Of a stretch of 64,000 nucleotides of DNA, positions 47,738-57,013 are shown piece after piece (the first letter of the stretch is position 1; each line of letters opens with the position of its first letter). The position numbers were made by a program, and so were the translations under genes. A model generated the notes under the pieces. The model did not search any database. It was not told the origin of the DNA and saw nothing but the letters and a program-made list of their open reading frames with translations. The stretch is from Neotamlana sedimentorum. Lineage in GTDB: Bacteria; Bacteroidota; Bacteroidia; Flavobacteriales; Flavobacteriaceae. The stretch covers positions 496,001-560,000 of the forward strand of contig NZ_JTDW01000001.1 of assembly GCF_000943565.1 (NCBI RefSeq), in the 5' to 3' direction.

Positions 47738-50389
47738 ATGAAGTTTAAAAACATTGTAGTTGTTATTTTAACCTGTTGTTTAAATGTGGTTGTTGCCCAA
47801 AAAGCAGAACACCCAAGAATTTATACAAAGACAAGTGAGCGCACTAATATTATTAATAAAATTGAAACTGAAGCTTGGGCAAAAACGGCGTGGGAAGCTT
47901 TGTTACAAGATATCGATGTGCATGTTAATCGTCACGCTACCAATCCGGAATGGATGGTGTCTCGATTAGCCATGTATTGGAAAGATGGCGAGCGTTACAC
48001 ACAATGTTATATTAAAAACCAAGATTGGAATTATGGCGAGGGTAATGCGCCACTTCCAACGGTTCGCTTACCCGGAATGCGTCGCTGGAACGATTTTGTA
48101 AATGTGCCTCTAGAAGACAGAACACCTTACAACGAAACAGGTGACATGCTAGGAATTAGCCGTTCAAGTGCCGATAAAACACCAGTTTTAGTGCCTTATA
48201 AGGAAACCGGCCACATGATTCGCCAGAATAATTCTGAAATTTTAAAATTAGCCGAAAAATCAGCTTTTGCCTATTTCATAACTCAAGAAGAAAAATACGC
48301 TAAATTTTCGGCTGATATTTTCTGGACGTGGATGCTTGGTACGTATTACATGCAACCACCTTTAGATCCTGAAAAATCTAGTAAAGGCCCTGGCGGTTAC
48401 GCACCTGGTGGTATTTTAGGCTATTACGATTACGAAGTAATTCACGACGATCGTCAAGATTTTGCAGCGGCCATTTACGATTTTCTGTACAATTACTTAA
48501 ATGCAAATCCGCATAAACATTTAAAAACCATTGATAAATCGGTTACCGATGTGTCTAGCGAAGTTTTTAAACGCTTCATTGAAATTGGTTTAGTTCGCGG
48601 TGGCAAAAAAGGGAATTGGAATGTAAATCGCTACCGCCACATTATGAATAGTATTTTGGTTTTAGAGCCAAATGAATTTTACGACGATAAAAAAGGACGC
48701 GACTATTACATTCCGTTTTACACTGAAAAATCGGGCGATCATTACGCTGGTTTACCCGAAATTGTTGCCAATTATAACAAGGTCACTGGTTTATGGCCAG
48801 AGTCTCCTGGTTATGCCTCTGGCATGATTCCTTTTGTGTTAGAAATGGGATTAAAACTGTATAATTCTGGCGTAAATACTTTGGCAGGAAACCCCATAAT
48901 AGAAAAAGCTGCTTTAGCCAATTTAGGTTGGTTAGATGCCCGCGGAAACTTGGTGTTATTTGGCGATATGCGCGGTGGTCCAGCAAATATGTCGGCCTTT
49001 GAATCGTTGTTAACTTATGCCATTTGGGAAGGGAATACAGAAACAGCGAAAAGTATGGCAACTGCCATTCGAAAAAATATAGCTTCGGGTCAATATAAAC
49101 GTGAAAATTCAGGATGGCAAGGCATTATTTTTAATCAACCCTTACCAGAGTCTGGAAGCGAATTGCCGTTTCATAAAGCGGCCTATTCGCCATTTCACAG
49201 ACATATAATCATGAAAAACGGTAACGATGAAGCCAACGGATTAATGTTTACGCTCTACGGCGGAAGATACCAATCGCACTTAGCCGAAAACGGATTAGCT
49301 ATGCAGTTTTATAGCAACGGTTGGGTCATGTCTCCAGATGCTTCGGCTTACGAATCGTATTGGTCTAAAGATGCTGGTTATCATCGCGGAATTACAGGCT
49401 CAAATACCATCGTTCCAGGCTATAAAAAAGGAGTCATTTCCATTAATGCTATGGAGCCATCGGTAGACACAACAAATAGTTTTTATAATACAGCTTCGGT
49501 TTCAGACAATGTATCCTTTGCTGATGTTTCAGCTGAAGAAAAACGCCGATTAGTAGCCATGATTCGTACTTCGGAAACCACAGGGTATTATGTTGATGTT
49601 TTTAGATCAAATCAAAACAATAACGATTATATTCATCATAATTTAGGGCATTCAGTGTCATTAAAAAACACATCAAATACAACCTTAAAATTGAATGATG
49701 TAAATGATTTAGGAACTCAATACGATAAAAATTATAGCTTCTTCAAAAATCAGAAAAAAATAAAATTTAATGAAGATTTTAATGCGACTTGGGATGTTGA
49801 AGATTTAACGGTAAATATGTGGATGATGGGACAAAATAACCGCGAACTTTATACGGTTACAGCGCCGCCAACCACACTTAGAAGCGATATTACACCAAAC
49901 CAGATTAATAAAAGCCCAGAAACTACGCCAACGTTAATTGTGAGGCAAAACGGTATAAATGGCGCAGAACATCCTTTTGTATCGGTTTTTGAAACTTTTA
50001 AAACGGGTGAAAAAGCCATTAAAAATATTTCAAAAATTGAAGCCAACGAAAGTGTTGTAGGTATAAAGGTTGAAGGTGAACATAGTACACAAATTATATT
50101 AAGTTCTACAGATCAAAAATTATTTAAACCCTTAAAAGGAATTGCTTTTGAAGGTATTTTTGGAGTTATTTCAGAAAAAAACAACGCGTTTGAATATTTG
50201 TATTTAGGAACAGGCAAATCGCTTCAACACGGAAACTTTAAAATTGAAGCTATTAACGAAACGGTTTCGGCCGAATTACGATATAAAGATGGACGTTATT
50301 TTTATTCATCAGATAAACCAGTTTCAATTAAATTAAATAAAGGAAAAGCAAAAACCTATCCTGCTGGATACCATATTGAAATTAAATAA
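47738..50389 (+). CDS. Heparinase II/III-family-like protein, paralogue 2 (diverged)
   Basis: Same overall plan as its two neighbours: signal peptide (to VVVAQ), an alpha/alpha toroid with GNWNVNRYRHIMN and TGLWPESPGYASGM, and a C-terminal beta-sandwich. It is more distant from the other two. The AHNTV motif seen in both reads GSNTIV here, with Ser555 where they have His, and GNHAHSNG reads QSHLAENG, with one His (His514). It may use another mechanism, act on another sugar, or be a binding protein. 883 residues. It directly precedes paralogue 3, with one base between stop and the next ATG. Confidence 0.8.
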   Translation: MKFKNIVVVILTCCLNVVVAQKAEHPRIYTKTSERTNIINKIETEAWAKTAWEALLQDIDVHVNRHATNPEWMVSRLAMYWKDGERYTQCYIKNQDWNYGEGNAPLPTVRLPGMRRWNDFVNVPLEDRTPYNETGDMLGISRSSADKTPVLVPYKETGHMIRQNNSEILKLAEKSAFAYFITQEEKYAKFSADIFWTWMLGTYYMQPPLDPEKSSKGPGGYAPGGILGYYDYEVIHDDRQDFAAAIYDFLYNYLNANPHKHLKTIDKSVTDVSSEVFKRFIEIGLVRGGKKGNWNVNRYRHIMNSILVLEPNEFYDDKKGRDYYIPFYTEKSGDHYAGLPEIVANYNKVTGLWPESPGYASGMIPFVLEMGLKLYNSGVNTLAGNPIIEKAALANLGWLDARGNLVLFGDMRGGPANMSAFESLLTYAIWEGNTETAKSMATAIRKNIASGQYKRENSGWQGIIFNQPLPESGSELPFHKAAYSPFHRHIIMKNGNDEANGLMFTLYGGRYQSHLAENGLAMQFYSNGWVMSPDASAYESYWSKDAGYHRGITGSNTIVPGYKKGVISINAMEPSVDTTNSFYNTASVSDNVSFADVSAEEKRRLVAMIRTSETTGYYVDVFRSNQNNNDYIHHNLGHSVSLKNTSNTTLKLNDVNDLGTQYDKNYSFFKNQKKIKFNEDFNATWDVEDLTVNMWMMGQNNRELYTVTAPPTTLRSDITPNQINKSPETTPTLIVRQNGINGAEHPFVSVFETFKTGEKAIKNISKIEANESVVGIKVEGEHSTQIILSSTDQKLFKPLKGIAFEGIFGVISEKNNAFEYLYLGTGKSLQHGNFKIEAINETVSAELRYKDGRYFYSSDKPVSIKLNKGKAKTYPAGYHIEIK

Positions 50390-50390
50390 A

Positions 50391-53180
50391 ATGAGTAAAA
50401 CCAAAATACATATTTATTTAAGTTTCGCTTTAATTTTTGGCGTTGGTATGTTGTTTGCGCAACAATTACAACATCCAAGAGTTTTTGTAACCAACAGCGA
50501 AAAAGCTGATTTTTTACAAACTTTAAAATCGGTATCTTGGAAAAACGATTTAATTGAAAAAAAGACCAAAAACCTTGAAAAGTACCTAGCGTATTGTGAA
50601 AAAGATCCCAAATGGTTGGTGTCTCGTTTACAAATGAACTGGAAAACAAAGCACAATAAGGTGTTTTTAAAAGGAGGTGACTTTTCACATTCTGAAGGAA
50701 CTGCGCCTGTACCAACAGTGCGTTATTCGGGAACTCGTGATTGGGCTACCGATTACAATAGGCCGAAGCTAGAAGATGTTGAACCTTATTTTGACGACCC
50801 TCGCGGACTTTTTCTTGAGCATAAAAAAACAGGAAAAAAAGAATGGATTCATCCATCGGAAGCTGGATTTGCTGTCGAGAAAATTAACGAGCAAATTATG
50901 AGTTTAGCTGCCGATGCAGCGCTTTTATATTGGCTAACTAACGATAAAAAATATGCCGAATTTGCGGCGCCTGTTTTTTTAACTTACATCGATGGGATGC
51001 ACTATCGAGACGCGCCTATAGATTTAAATAAATCGAACCAACAATTTATTTCTGGTTTGGCAACTTTCGAGGTTATTCACGAAGGTATTGTGGTGTCTTT
51101 AGTTACGGTTTACGATTTTTTATATAATTATTTTCAATCAGAAAAGGTCGATTTGTCACATTCGGCGGCAGTGTTTCAAAAGTGGGGCGATCAAATCATA
51201 AAATATGGTATTCCAGATAATAATTGGAATCTGTTTCAAGCACGTTTTTTAACATACATTGCTTTAGTTTTAGAGCCAAATGCGGCTTATAAAAATGGAA
51301 AAGGGCGCGAGTATTACTTAGATTATACGTTTAATATTTCAACCGACAGACAAATTGCCGTAAGCGAATCGCTAAACGTGTACGATCAAGAAACTGGAAT
51401 ATGGCCAGAAAGTCCTAATTATTCGGTGCATGTTATTACAACGCTGTTAAAAATATTTACGCTACTCGACCATAATACCAATGCTAACGAAATAGCTAAA
51501 TACCCTATTTTAGAAAAGGCGGTTTTAGCGTCATTTCAATATTTATTTCCGTCGGGTTATATGGTTGGTTTTGGCGATGGCGGCCATAAAATTTTGCCTC
51601 CAGAGAATTTCGAACTTTTAATTTCAAATTACAGAAAGTACGAACAGAAAGATAAAGAAGCTTTAATTTCCGGATTCTTATCGGAGTTTATTTCTAATAA
51701 TTTATATAAAAGGCAGGCAAAAGATTTATTTAATTTATTCTTTTATGTTGATGATATTGTTGACAGTAAAGCCAATTTAAAAGCACTAACCACGCCAACA
51801 TTTTATGCGCCAAATGTAAGCATGTTTAATCAGCGATTAGGAGTAGGAGATGATGCTGTTATGTTATCGACTGTGGCGTCGTTTGGTAATCATGCACACG
51901 CCAATGGTATTTCTTTAGAGTTGTTTGCTAACAATTATGTATTGGCCCCAGATTCAGGTAAAGGTCCGAGTTACTGGCATCCAACCTTTAGAAATTATTA
52001 TGCGCGAATGCCAGCACATAATACGGTTATTGTCGACGGAAAATCGAATTATAATAACATGCGAACTTATCATCCGTTTAAGTTAAATTATTGTTTTCCA
52101 GCATCGGCACAAACTACAAGTTTCAACGAGCTAACCTTTTCGCAAGTGTCTTTTTTAGAGCCCGAAACCGTATCTAACCAACAGCGTTTTTCGGCTATAA
52201 TAAATACGCCAACCAAAAAACCGTATGTAATTGATGTGTTTCGCTCCAAAAAACAAAAAGAGGATAAACAAAAGCACGAATATATTTACCGAAATTTAGG
52301 ACAAGAATTGGCGTTTTTCGATGAAAACTCTAAGCCTTTAAAGTTTGAAAAAACCGAAGATTTAAGTTCGAAAAACGGACAATTAAAAGCCTACGATTTC
52401 TTTTCAAGCAAACAAAAAACAACAACGTCAAATCCAGTAAATGCTTTATTCACATTGAATGAAATAGGGAAACCGAGTAACTTGATGAAACTTTGGATAA
52501 AGCCTAACGAAAACCAAACCATTTATAAGTTTAAATCGCCAAACTCAAACGCTTTAAGTGAAGGTACAGCGCCAAAAGCTATTCTTAAAGATTCTTTGCA
52601 TACATTAATTTTAAAGCGGGAAGAAGCCGCATGGAATAATCCTTTTGCTGTGGTTTTTAATCCGTATAATCAAGGTGAAGAAAATCCAATTAACAATGTT
52701 AAATTTTCTACTCTCCAAGATTACCCAAGCACTCAAATTATTGATGTGAGTTTGAATGATAACGTAAACGAAGACAGAATTGTTTTAAACGAAAGTGCAA
52801 CGGGCATCGCTAAAACTAAAAATTTATATCAAAAGGGTTTGTTGTCTGTAATTCGAACTTCAAAAAATAAAGAAGCTTTCGATTTTATGTTTCTATCGGC
52901 TGTAAGTCGAGTAGATTATAATAATTGGACTATTATAGCTTCAACCGAACCTTTAACTTTATCAGTAAAGAAAACTGAAACAGGTTTTGTATTAGAAAAC
53001 GATAAGCCATTTACAATTAATTTACCATATAAAACTGGAAATAAACGTGCCGAATTAACTGTTTTTGAAAACGGAAAAGCTATGTTTAGTAGAACTGCAG
53101 TTTTAAATAGAAATAACCCAAGCCAACAATATTTTAAACTAGAAAAATCATATAAAAAAGCAACCATAACTTTAAACTAA
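50391..53180 (+). CDS. Heparinase II/III-family-like protein, paralogue 3
   Basis: The frame could open at a TTG at 50376 inside the previous gene, but the ATG at 50391, one base after that gene's stop, gives a clean signal peptide (MSKTKIHIYLSFALIF to LFAQ) and is chosen. About 929 residues. It parallels paralogue 1 closely, for example APVPTVRYSGTRDWATDYN against APVPTVRFTGQRDYVTDYK. The C-terminal sheet holds GNHAHANG (His501, His503) and MPAHNTVIVDG (His543). Predicted uronate-active lyase or dehydratase of the periplasm. The two similar paralogues flank a sulfatase, GH97 and the diverged paralogue. Confidence 0.85.
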   Translation: MSKTKIHIYLSFALIFGVGMLFAQQLQHPRVFVTNSEKADFLQTLKSVSWKNDLIEKKTKNLEKYLAYCEKDPKWLVSRLQMNWKTKHNKVFLKGGDFSHSEGTAPVPTVRYSGTRDWATDYNRPKLEDVEPYFDDPRGLFLEHKKTGKKEWIHPSEAGFAVEKINEQIMSLAADAALLYWLTNDKKYAEFAAPVFLTYIDGMHYRDAPIDLNKSNQQFISGLATFEVIHEGIVVSLVTVYDFLYNYFQSEKVDLSHSAAVFQKWGDQIIKYGIPDNNWNLFQARFLTYIALVLEPNAAYKNGKGREYYLDYTFNISTDRQIAVSESLNVYDQETGIWPESPNYSVHVITTLLKIFTLLDHNTNANEIAKYPILEKAVLASFQYLFPSGYMVGFGDGGHKILPPENFELLISNYRKYEQKDKEALISGFLSEFISNNLYKRQAKDLFNLFFYVDDIVDSKANLKALTTPTFYAPNVSMFNQRLGVGDDAVMLSTVASFGNHAHANGISLELFANNYVLAPDSGKGPSYWHPTFRNYYARMPAHNTVIVDGKSNYNNMRTYHPFKLNYCFPASAQTTSFNELTFSQVSFLEPETVSNQQRFSAIINTPTKKPYVIDVFRSKKQKEDKQKHEYIYRNLGQELAFFDENSKPLKFEKTEDLSSKNGQLKAYDFFSSKQKTTTSNPVNALFTLNEIGKPSNLMKLWIKPNENQTIYKFKSPNSNALSEGTAPKAILKDSLHTLILKREEAAWNNPFAVVFNPYNQGEENPINNVKFSTLQDYPSTQIIDVSLNDNVNEDRIVLNESATGIAKTKNLYQKGLLSVIRTSKNKEAFDFMFLSAVSRVDYNNWTIIASTEPLTLSVKKTETGFVLENDKPFTINLPYKTGNKRAELTVFENGKAMFSRTAVLNRNNPSQQYFKLEKSYKKATITLN

Positions 53181-53187
53181 ACTAATA

Positions 53188-55551
53188 ATGAGGAAACAAA
53201 TATCAAGTTTATTATTTCTTTTTGTTCTTGTTTTGTCCTGCCATATTAAAGCAGAAACTATTCAGCTTTATGTGTCTCCAACAGGTGATGAAGCTAATTC
53301 AGGAAGTCAGTCTGAACCTTTTTCAACTTTAGGACAAGCCATAGCTAAAGCCACAGCAATTAAAGTAAATCAAGCCAATGCCGAAATTGTTATTAATGTA
53401 TTGCCAGGAGATTATTACTTGTCTGAAGCTATTAAAATTCCAGCAACTTTAAGCGGAATAACCATTACAGGAACAAGTGCCGATGAGGTAGCCATAAAAG
53501 GTTCGAAATTATTAGCTCCAAAATGGGAAAAATATAACGACAATATTTATGTAACTACGGTTGATGCTGGTTTAAACTTCGATCAGCTCGTTGTAAATGG
53601 TGAAGCCCAAATTTTAGCACGCTATCCCAATTACGATGAAAACGGACATTATTGGCAAGGTTATGCTGCCGATGCTATTTCGAAGGAACGTGTAGCAACA
53701 TGGAACAATCCTGAAGGTGCCTTTTTTCATGCCTTACACAAAGGGCGTTGGGGCGGATTTCATTATGTAATTACCGGAGTAGATACTGACGGAAATGCCA
53801 TTTTAGAAGGCGGGCACCAAAATAATCGAGGTAGTCGATACCATGAAGAATATCAAATGGTTGAAAATGTGTTTGAAGAACTAGATAGCCCAGGCGAATG
53901 GTTTTTTAACAAAGCAACAAACCAATTGTATTACTGGCCTGCAAATAATGTAAATTTAAACAATGATGCTTTTGAAGTAGCTGTTTTAAAAGATTTAATT
54001 CAAGTTGAAGGCACATTAGAAAATCCAGTTGAAAACGTAACAATTAGCAACATTACTTTCGAAAATACCACAAGAACGTTCATGGAAGAGTTCGAACCCT
54101 TACTACGAAGCGATTGGACCATTTACCGTGGTGCAGTGCTGTTTTTTGAAGGGACAGAAGGTTGTAAATTGGAAAATAGTGTATTTACCAATTTAGGGGG
54201 CAATGTTATTATGGCGAGTAAATACAATAAAAATTTGGTGGTTGAAGGTAATCATATAGTAAATTGTGGTGGTAGCGCGGTGTCGTTTATTGGCGATCCT
54301 TCGGCGGTACGTTCGCCATCGTTTAATTATGGGAAATACGTCGATTTAAAAGACATGGACACCGTTCATGGGCCAAAAAATAAATTGTATCCGCAAGCAT
54401 GTTTGGTAGTTAATAATTTAATTCACCGCATTGGTAGAATTGAAAAACAAACGGCTGGAGTACAAATTTCTATGGCTATGGATATTACGGTGCGACACAA
54501 TAGTATTTACGATGTGCCAAGAGCCGGAATTAATATTGGCGATGGGACTTGGGGTGGCCACATTCTGGAGTTTAACGATGTGTTTAATACGGTTTTAGAA
54601 ACCAGCGATCATGGCTCGTTTAATTCTTGGGGTCGCGATCGTTTTTGGCATCCTAACCGAAGTAAAATGAATGAAATAACAACCGAAATGCCAGATATGT
54701 ATTTGTGGGATGCGGTTAAAACTACAATAATTAGAAATAACCGTTTTCGTTGCGACCACGGTTGGGATATCGATTTAGACGATGGTTCATCAAACTACCA
54801 TATATACAATAATTTGATGTTGAATAGCGGCCTTAAATTACGTGAAGGTTTTAATCGTGTGGCAGAAAATAACATAATGGTTAATAATTCGTTGCATCCA
54901 CATGTGTGGTTTGCTAATAGCGAAGATGTTTTTAAATACAATATTGTTGGCGATACCTACCAAGATGTTGGTTTGTTAGGTTGGGGGAAAGAATTAGATT
55001 ATAATTTATTTCCAACCGAAGCCGCCATGTTAAAACCTCAAATTTACGATCGCGACAAACACAGTGCTTTTGGAAATCCAAAGTTTAAAGATCCAGCAAA
55101 TTTAGATTTTACAGTTGCTGAAGATTCACCAGCTTTAAAGTTAGGTTTTAAAAACTTTCCAATGGATAAATTTGGTGTACAAAAACCAGAGTTAAAACAG
55201 TTAGCAAAAACACCAGAAGTTCCAGAAATAAAAGACCCAAGTAAAAGTAAAACAAGTCCGGTGGTAGCATGGTTACGTAACCAATTAAAAAATGTAGAAT
55301 CGGAGCAAGAACAATCGGCTTACGGGCTAAATACTGCCGAAGGTGTTATTGTGCTTCGTATCTGGAAACCAAGTCCTGCTGTACAAAATAATGGTATTAA
55401 AAAAGGCGATGTTATTCTTGAAGCCGATGGGGAACCTGTTAAAACCATCACCGATTTCTTCAAAATATCATCAGAAAACAAAACAGATAAAATGAATTTG
55501 GTTATTATGCGTAACCAAACCGAACAAAAATTAACTATAAACACTAAATAA
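53188..55551 (+). CDS. Right-handed beta-helix glycan-active protein with C-terminal PDZ domain
   Basis: An exported protein (signal peptide to HIKAET) of 787 residues. The opening LYVSPTGDEANSGSQSEPFSTL, the segment LVVNGEAQILARYPNYDENG and the later repeated strands (NITFENTTRTF, NSVFTNLGGNVI, VEGNHIVNCGGSAV) indicate a parallel beta-helix, as in GH141-type fucosidases/xylanases and some lyases. The final 100 residues fold like a PDZ domain: EGVIVLRIWKPSPAVQNNG, IKKGDVILEADGEPV, and a last strand LVIMRNQTEQKLTI. A glycosidase role is inferred; the PDZ fusion is unusual. It lies 7 bases after paralogue 3 and 6 bases before GH29. Confidence 0.8.
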   Translation: MRKQISSLLFLFVLVLSCHIKAETIQLYVSPTGDEANSGSQSEPFSTLGQAIAKATAIKVNQANAEIVINVLPGDYYLSEAIKIPATLSGITITGTSADEVAIKGSKLLAPKWEKYNDNIYVTTVDAGLNFDQLVVNGEAQILARYPNYDENGHYWQGYAADAISKERVATWNNPEGAFFHALHKGRWGGFHYVITGVDTDGNAILEGGHQNNRGSRYHEEYQMVENVFEELDSPGEWFFNKATNQLYYWPANNVNLNNDAFEVAVLKDLIQVEGTLENPVENVTISNITFENTTRTFMEEFEPLLRSDWTIYRGAVLFFEGTEGCKLENSVFTNLGGNVIMASKYNKNLVVEGNHIVNCGGSAVSFIGDPSAVRSPSFNYGKYVDLKDMDTVHGPKNKLYPQACLVVNNLIHRIGRIEKQTAGVQISMAMDITVRHNSIYDVPRAGINIGDGTWGGHILEFNDVFNTVLETSDHGSFNSWGRDRFWHPNRSKMNEITTEMPDMYLWDAVKTTIIRNNRFRCDHGWDIDLDDGSSNYHIYNNLMLNSGLKLREGFNRVAENNIMVNNSLHPHVWFANSEDVFKYNIVGDTYQDVGLLGWGKELDYNLFPTEAAMLKPQIYDRDKHSAFGNPKFKDPANLDFTVAEDSPALKLGFKNFPMDKFGVQKPELKQLAKTPEVPEIKDPSKSKTSPVVAWLRNQLKNVESEQEQSAYGLNTAEGVIVLRIWKPSPAVQNNGIKKGDVILEADGEPVKTITDFFKISSENKTDKMNLVIMRNQTEQKLTINTK

Positions 55552-55557
55552 TTTTAT

Positions 55558-56925
55558 ATGAAAACAATAAAAAATATAGCAATAATTGCTCTGGTAGCTG
55601 TAATGAGTGCCAACTTGGGGTTCGCACAAAGCTCGAGTACTAAAAAATTATCAGACGACGAGCGTATGCAATGGTGGCGCGACTCTAAATTCGGAATGTT
55701 TATTCACTGGGGAGCTTACTCTATTATAGGTGGTGAACGTGGCTCTAAAATTGCTGGTGGTGGCGCAGAATGGGCCATGGATAAGTTAGATTATACCGTT
55801 GAAGAGTACGAAAAATTCCCAGCAATGTTTAACCCGGTAATGTTCGATGCCGATGCATGGGTTAAAATGGCTAAAGATGCCGGAATGAAATATATTGTAA
55901 TTACAAGTAAACACCACGAGGGTTTTGGTTTGTGGGATTCTAAAGTGTCCGATTACGATATTATGGATGTTTCACCATTTAAACGCGATATTATTAAGGA
56001 ATTAGCCGAAGCTTGTAAAAAACAAGGTATTAAATTTTGTTTTTATTACTCTATTGTCGATTGGCATCATCCGCATGCACAAGGTAATTTATATCCAAAT
56101 TATAACATTGCGCAACACGACGACCCATCGGTGGTTAATCCAAAATTTCCAAAGTATTTTAAAAATTATATGAAGCCACAGGTTAAAGAATTATTAACTA
56201 ATTATGGCGATGTTGGTGTGGTTTGGTTTGATGGCGATTGGATTTCTGATTATACCACAGAAATGGGTAAAGAGCTTTACGATTTTATTCGCGATATTCA
56301 ACCAAATACCATTGTAAATAATCGTGTAGATAAAGGAAGAACGGGAATGGATGGTATGAACAATAAACCTGGTGAATTTGCAGGAGATTTTGGTACGCCT
56401 GAACAAGAAATTCCAGATACAGGAATCGATTCCGACTGGGAAGCATGTATGACCATGAACGGCACTTGGGGTTATAAACCAGATGACACAAAATGGAAAA
56501 GCAGTGAAGATTTAATTCAGAAATTAGTCGATATCGTATCAAAGGGCGGAAACTTTTTATTAAATATTGGTCCTGATGGTTACGGTAGATTTCCTGCACA
56601 AAGTATTCGTCGTTTAAGTGCTATGGGGCAATGGACAAAAGCTAACGGAGAAGCTATTTATGGCGCATCGGCAAGTCCTTTTGAAAAACCAAAATGGGGA
56701 CGTTATACAACAAAAGATGGCGTTTTATATGCACATGTATTTAACTGGCCAAAAGATGGTGTTTTAAAATTACATAAGGATGTTAAGGTTAAAAAAGCAA
56801 CGCTTTTAACCAATCCAGATGTGGAATTAACGGCTTTAGCAACATCAAAAGAAGTTTTAGTAGATGTACCTATGTTGGCTCCAGATAGTATAGTTTCTGT
56901 AGTTAAAATAGAGTTAGCAAATTAA
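55558..56925 (+). CDS. GH29 alpha-L-fucosidase (second)
   Basis: A canonical retaining alpha-L-fucosidase with signal peptide ending at GFAQ. MQWWRDSKFGMFIHWGAYS, ITSKHHEGFGLWDSKVSDYD and VVWFDGDW hold the family pattern; Asp225 in WFDG is the expected nucleophile, and Glu295 in DSDWEACMTMNGTWGYKP the candidate acid/base. The C-terminal beta domain (about 379-455) begins KWGRYTTKDGVLYAHVFNWP and recurs at the N-terminus of the next gene's product. Last gene of the ten-gene operon: a strong terminator follows 22 bases after the stop. Confidence 0.95.
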   Translation: MKTIKNIAIIALVAVMSANLGFAQSSSTKKLSDDERMQWWRDSKFGMFIHWGAYSIIGGERGSKIAGGGAEWAMDKLDYTVEEYEKFPAMFNPVMFDADAWVKMAKDAGMKYIVITSKHHEGFGLWDSKVSDYDIMDVSPFKRDIIKELAEACKKQGIKFCFYYSIVDWHHPHAQGNLYPNYNIAQHDDPSVVNPKFPKYFKNYMKPQVKELLTNYGDVGVVWFDGDWISDYTTEMGKELYDFIRDIQPNTIVNNRVDKGRTGMDGMNNKPGEFAGDFGTPEQEIPDTGIDSDWEACMTMNGTWGYKPDDTKWKSSEDLIQKLVDIVSKGGNFLLNIGPDGYGRFPAQSIRRLSAMGQWTKANGEAIYGASASPFEKPKWGRYTTKDGVLYAHVFNWPKDGVLKLHKDVKVKKATLLTNPDVELTALATSKEVLVDVPMLAPDSIVSVVKIELAN

Positions 56926-56947
56926 TTGCTTGTTTTTTTAAAATTTT

Positions 56948-56981
56948 AGACAAGCACCTACTTGGTGTTTGTCTTTTTTTT
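56948..56981 (+). terminator. Strong terminator between GH29 and the SGNH esterase gene
   Basis: Arms AGACAAGCACC (56948-56958) and GGTGTTTGTCT (56964-56974) pair over eleven bases with one G-U, around a TACTT loop, and are followed by a run of T to 56981. It is a textbook intrinsic terminator and ends the operon that begins at 36469, though some read-through may supply the genes that follow. Confidence 0.9.
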
Positions 56982-57013
56982 ATATTATTTGAATGTATAA
57001 ACAACTTTATAAA

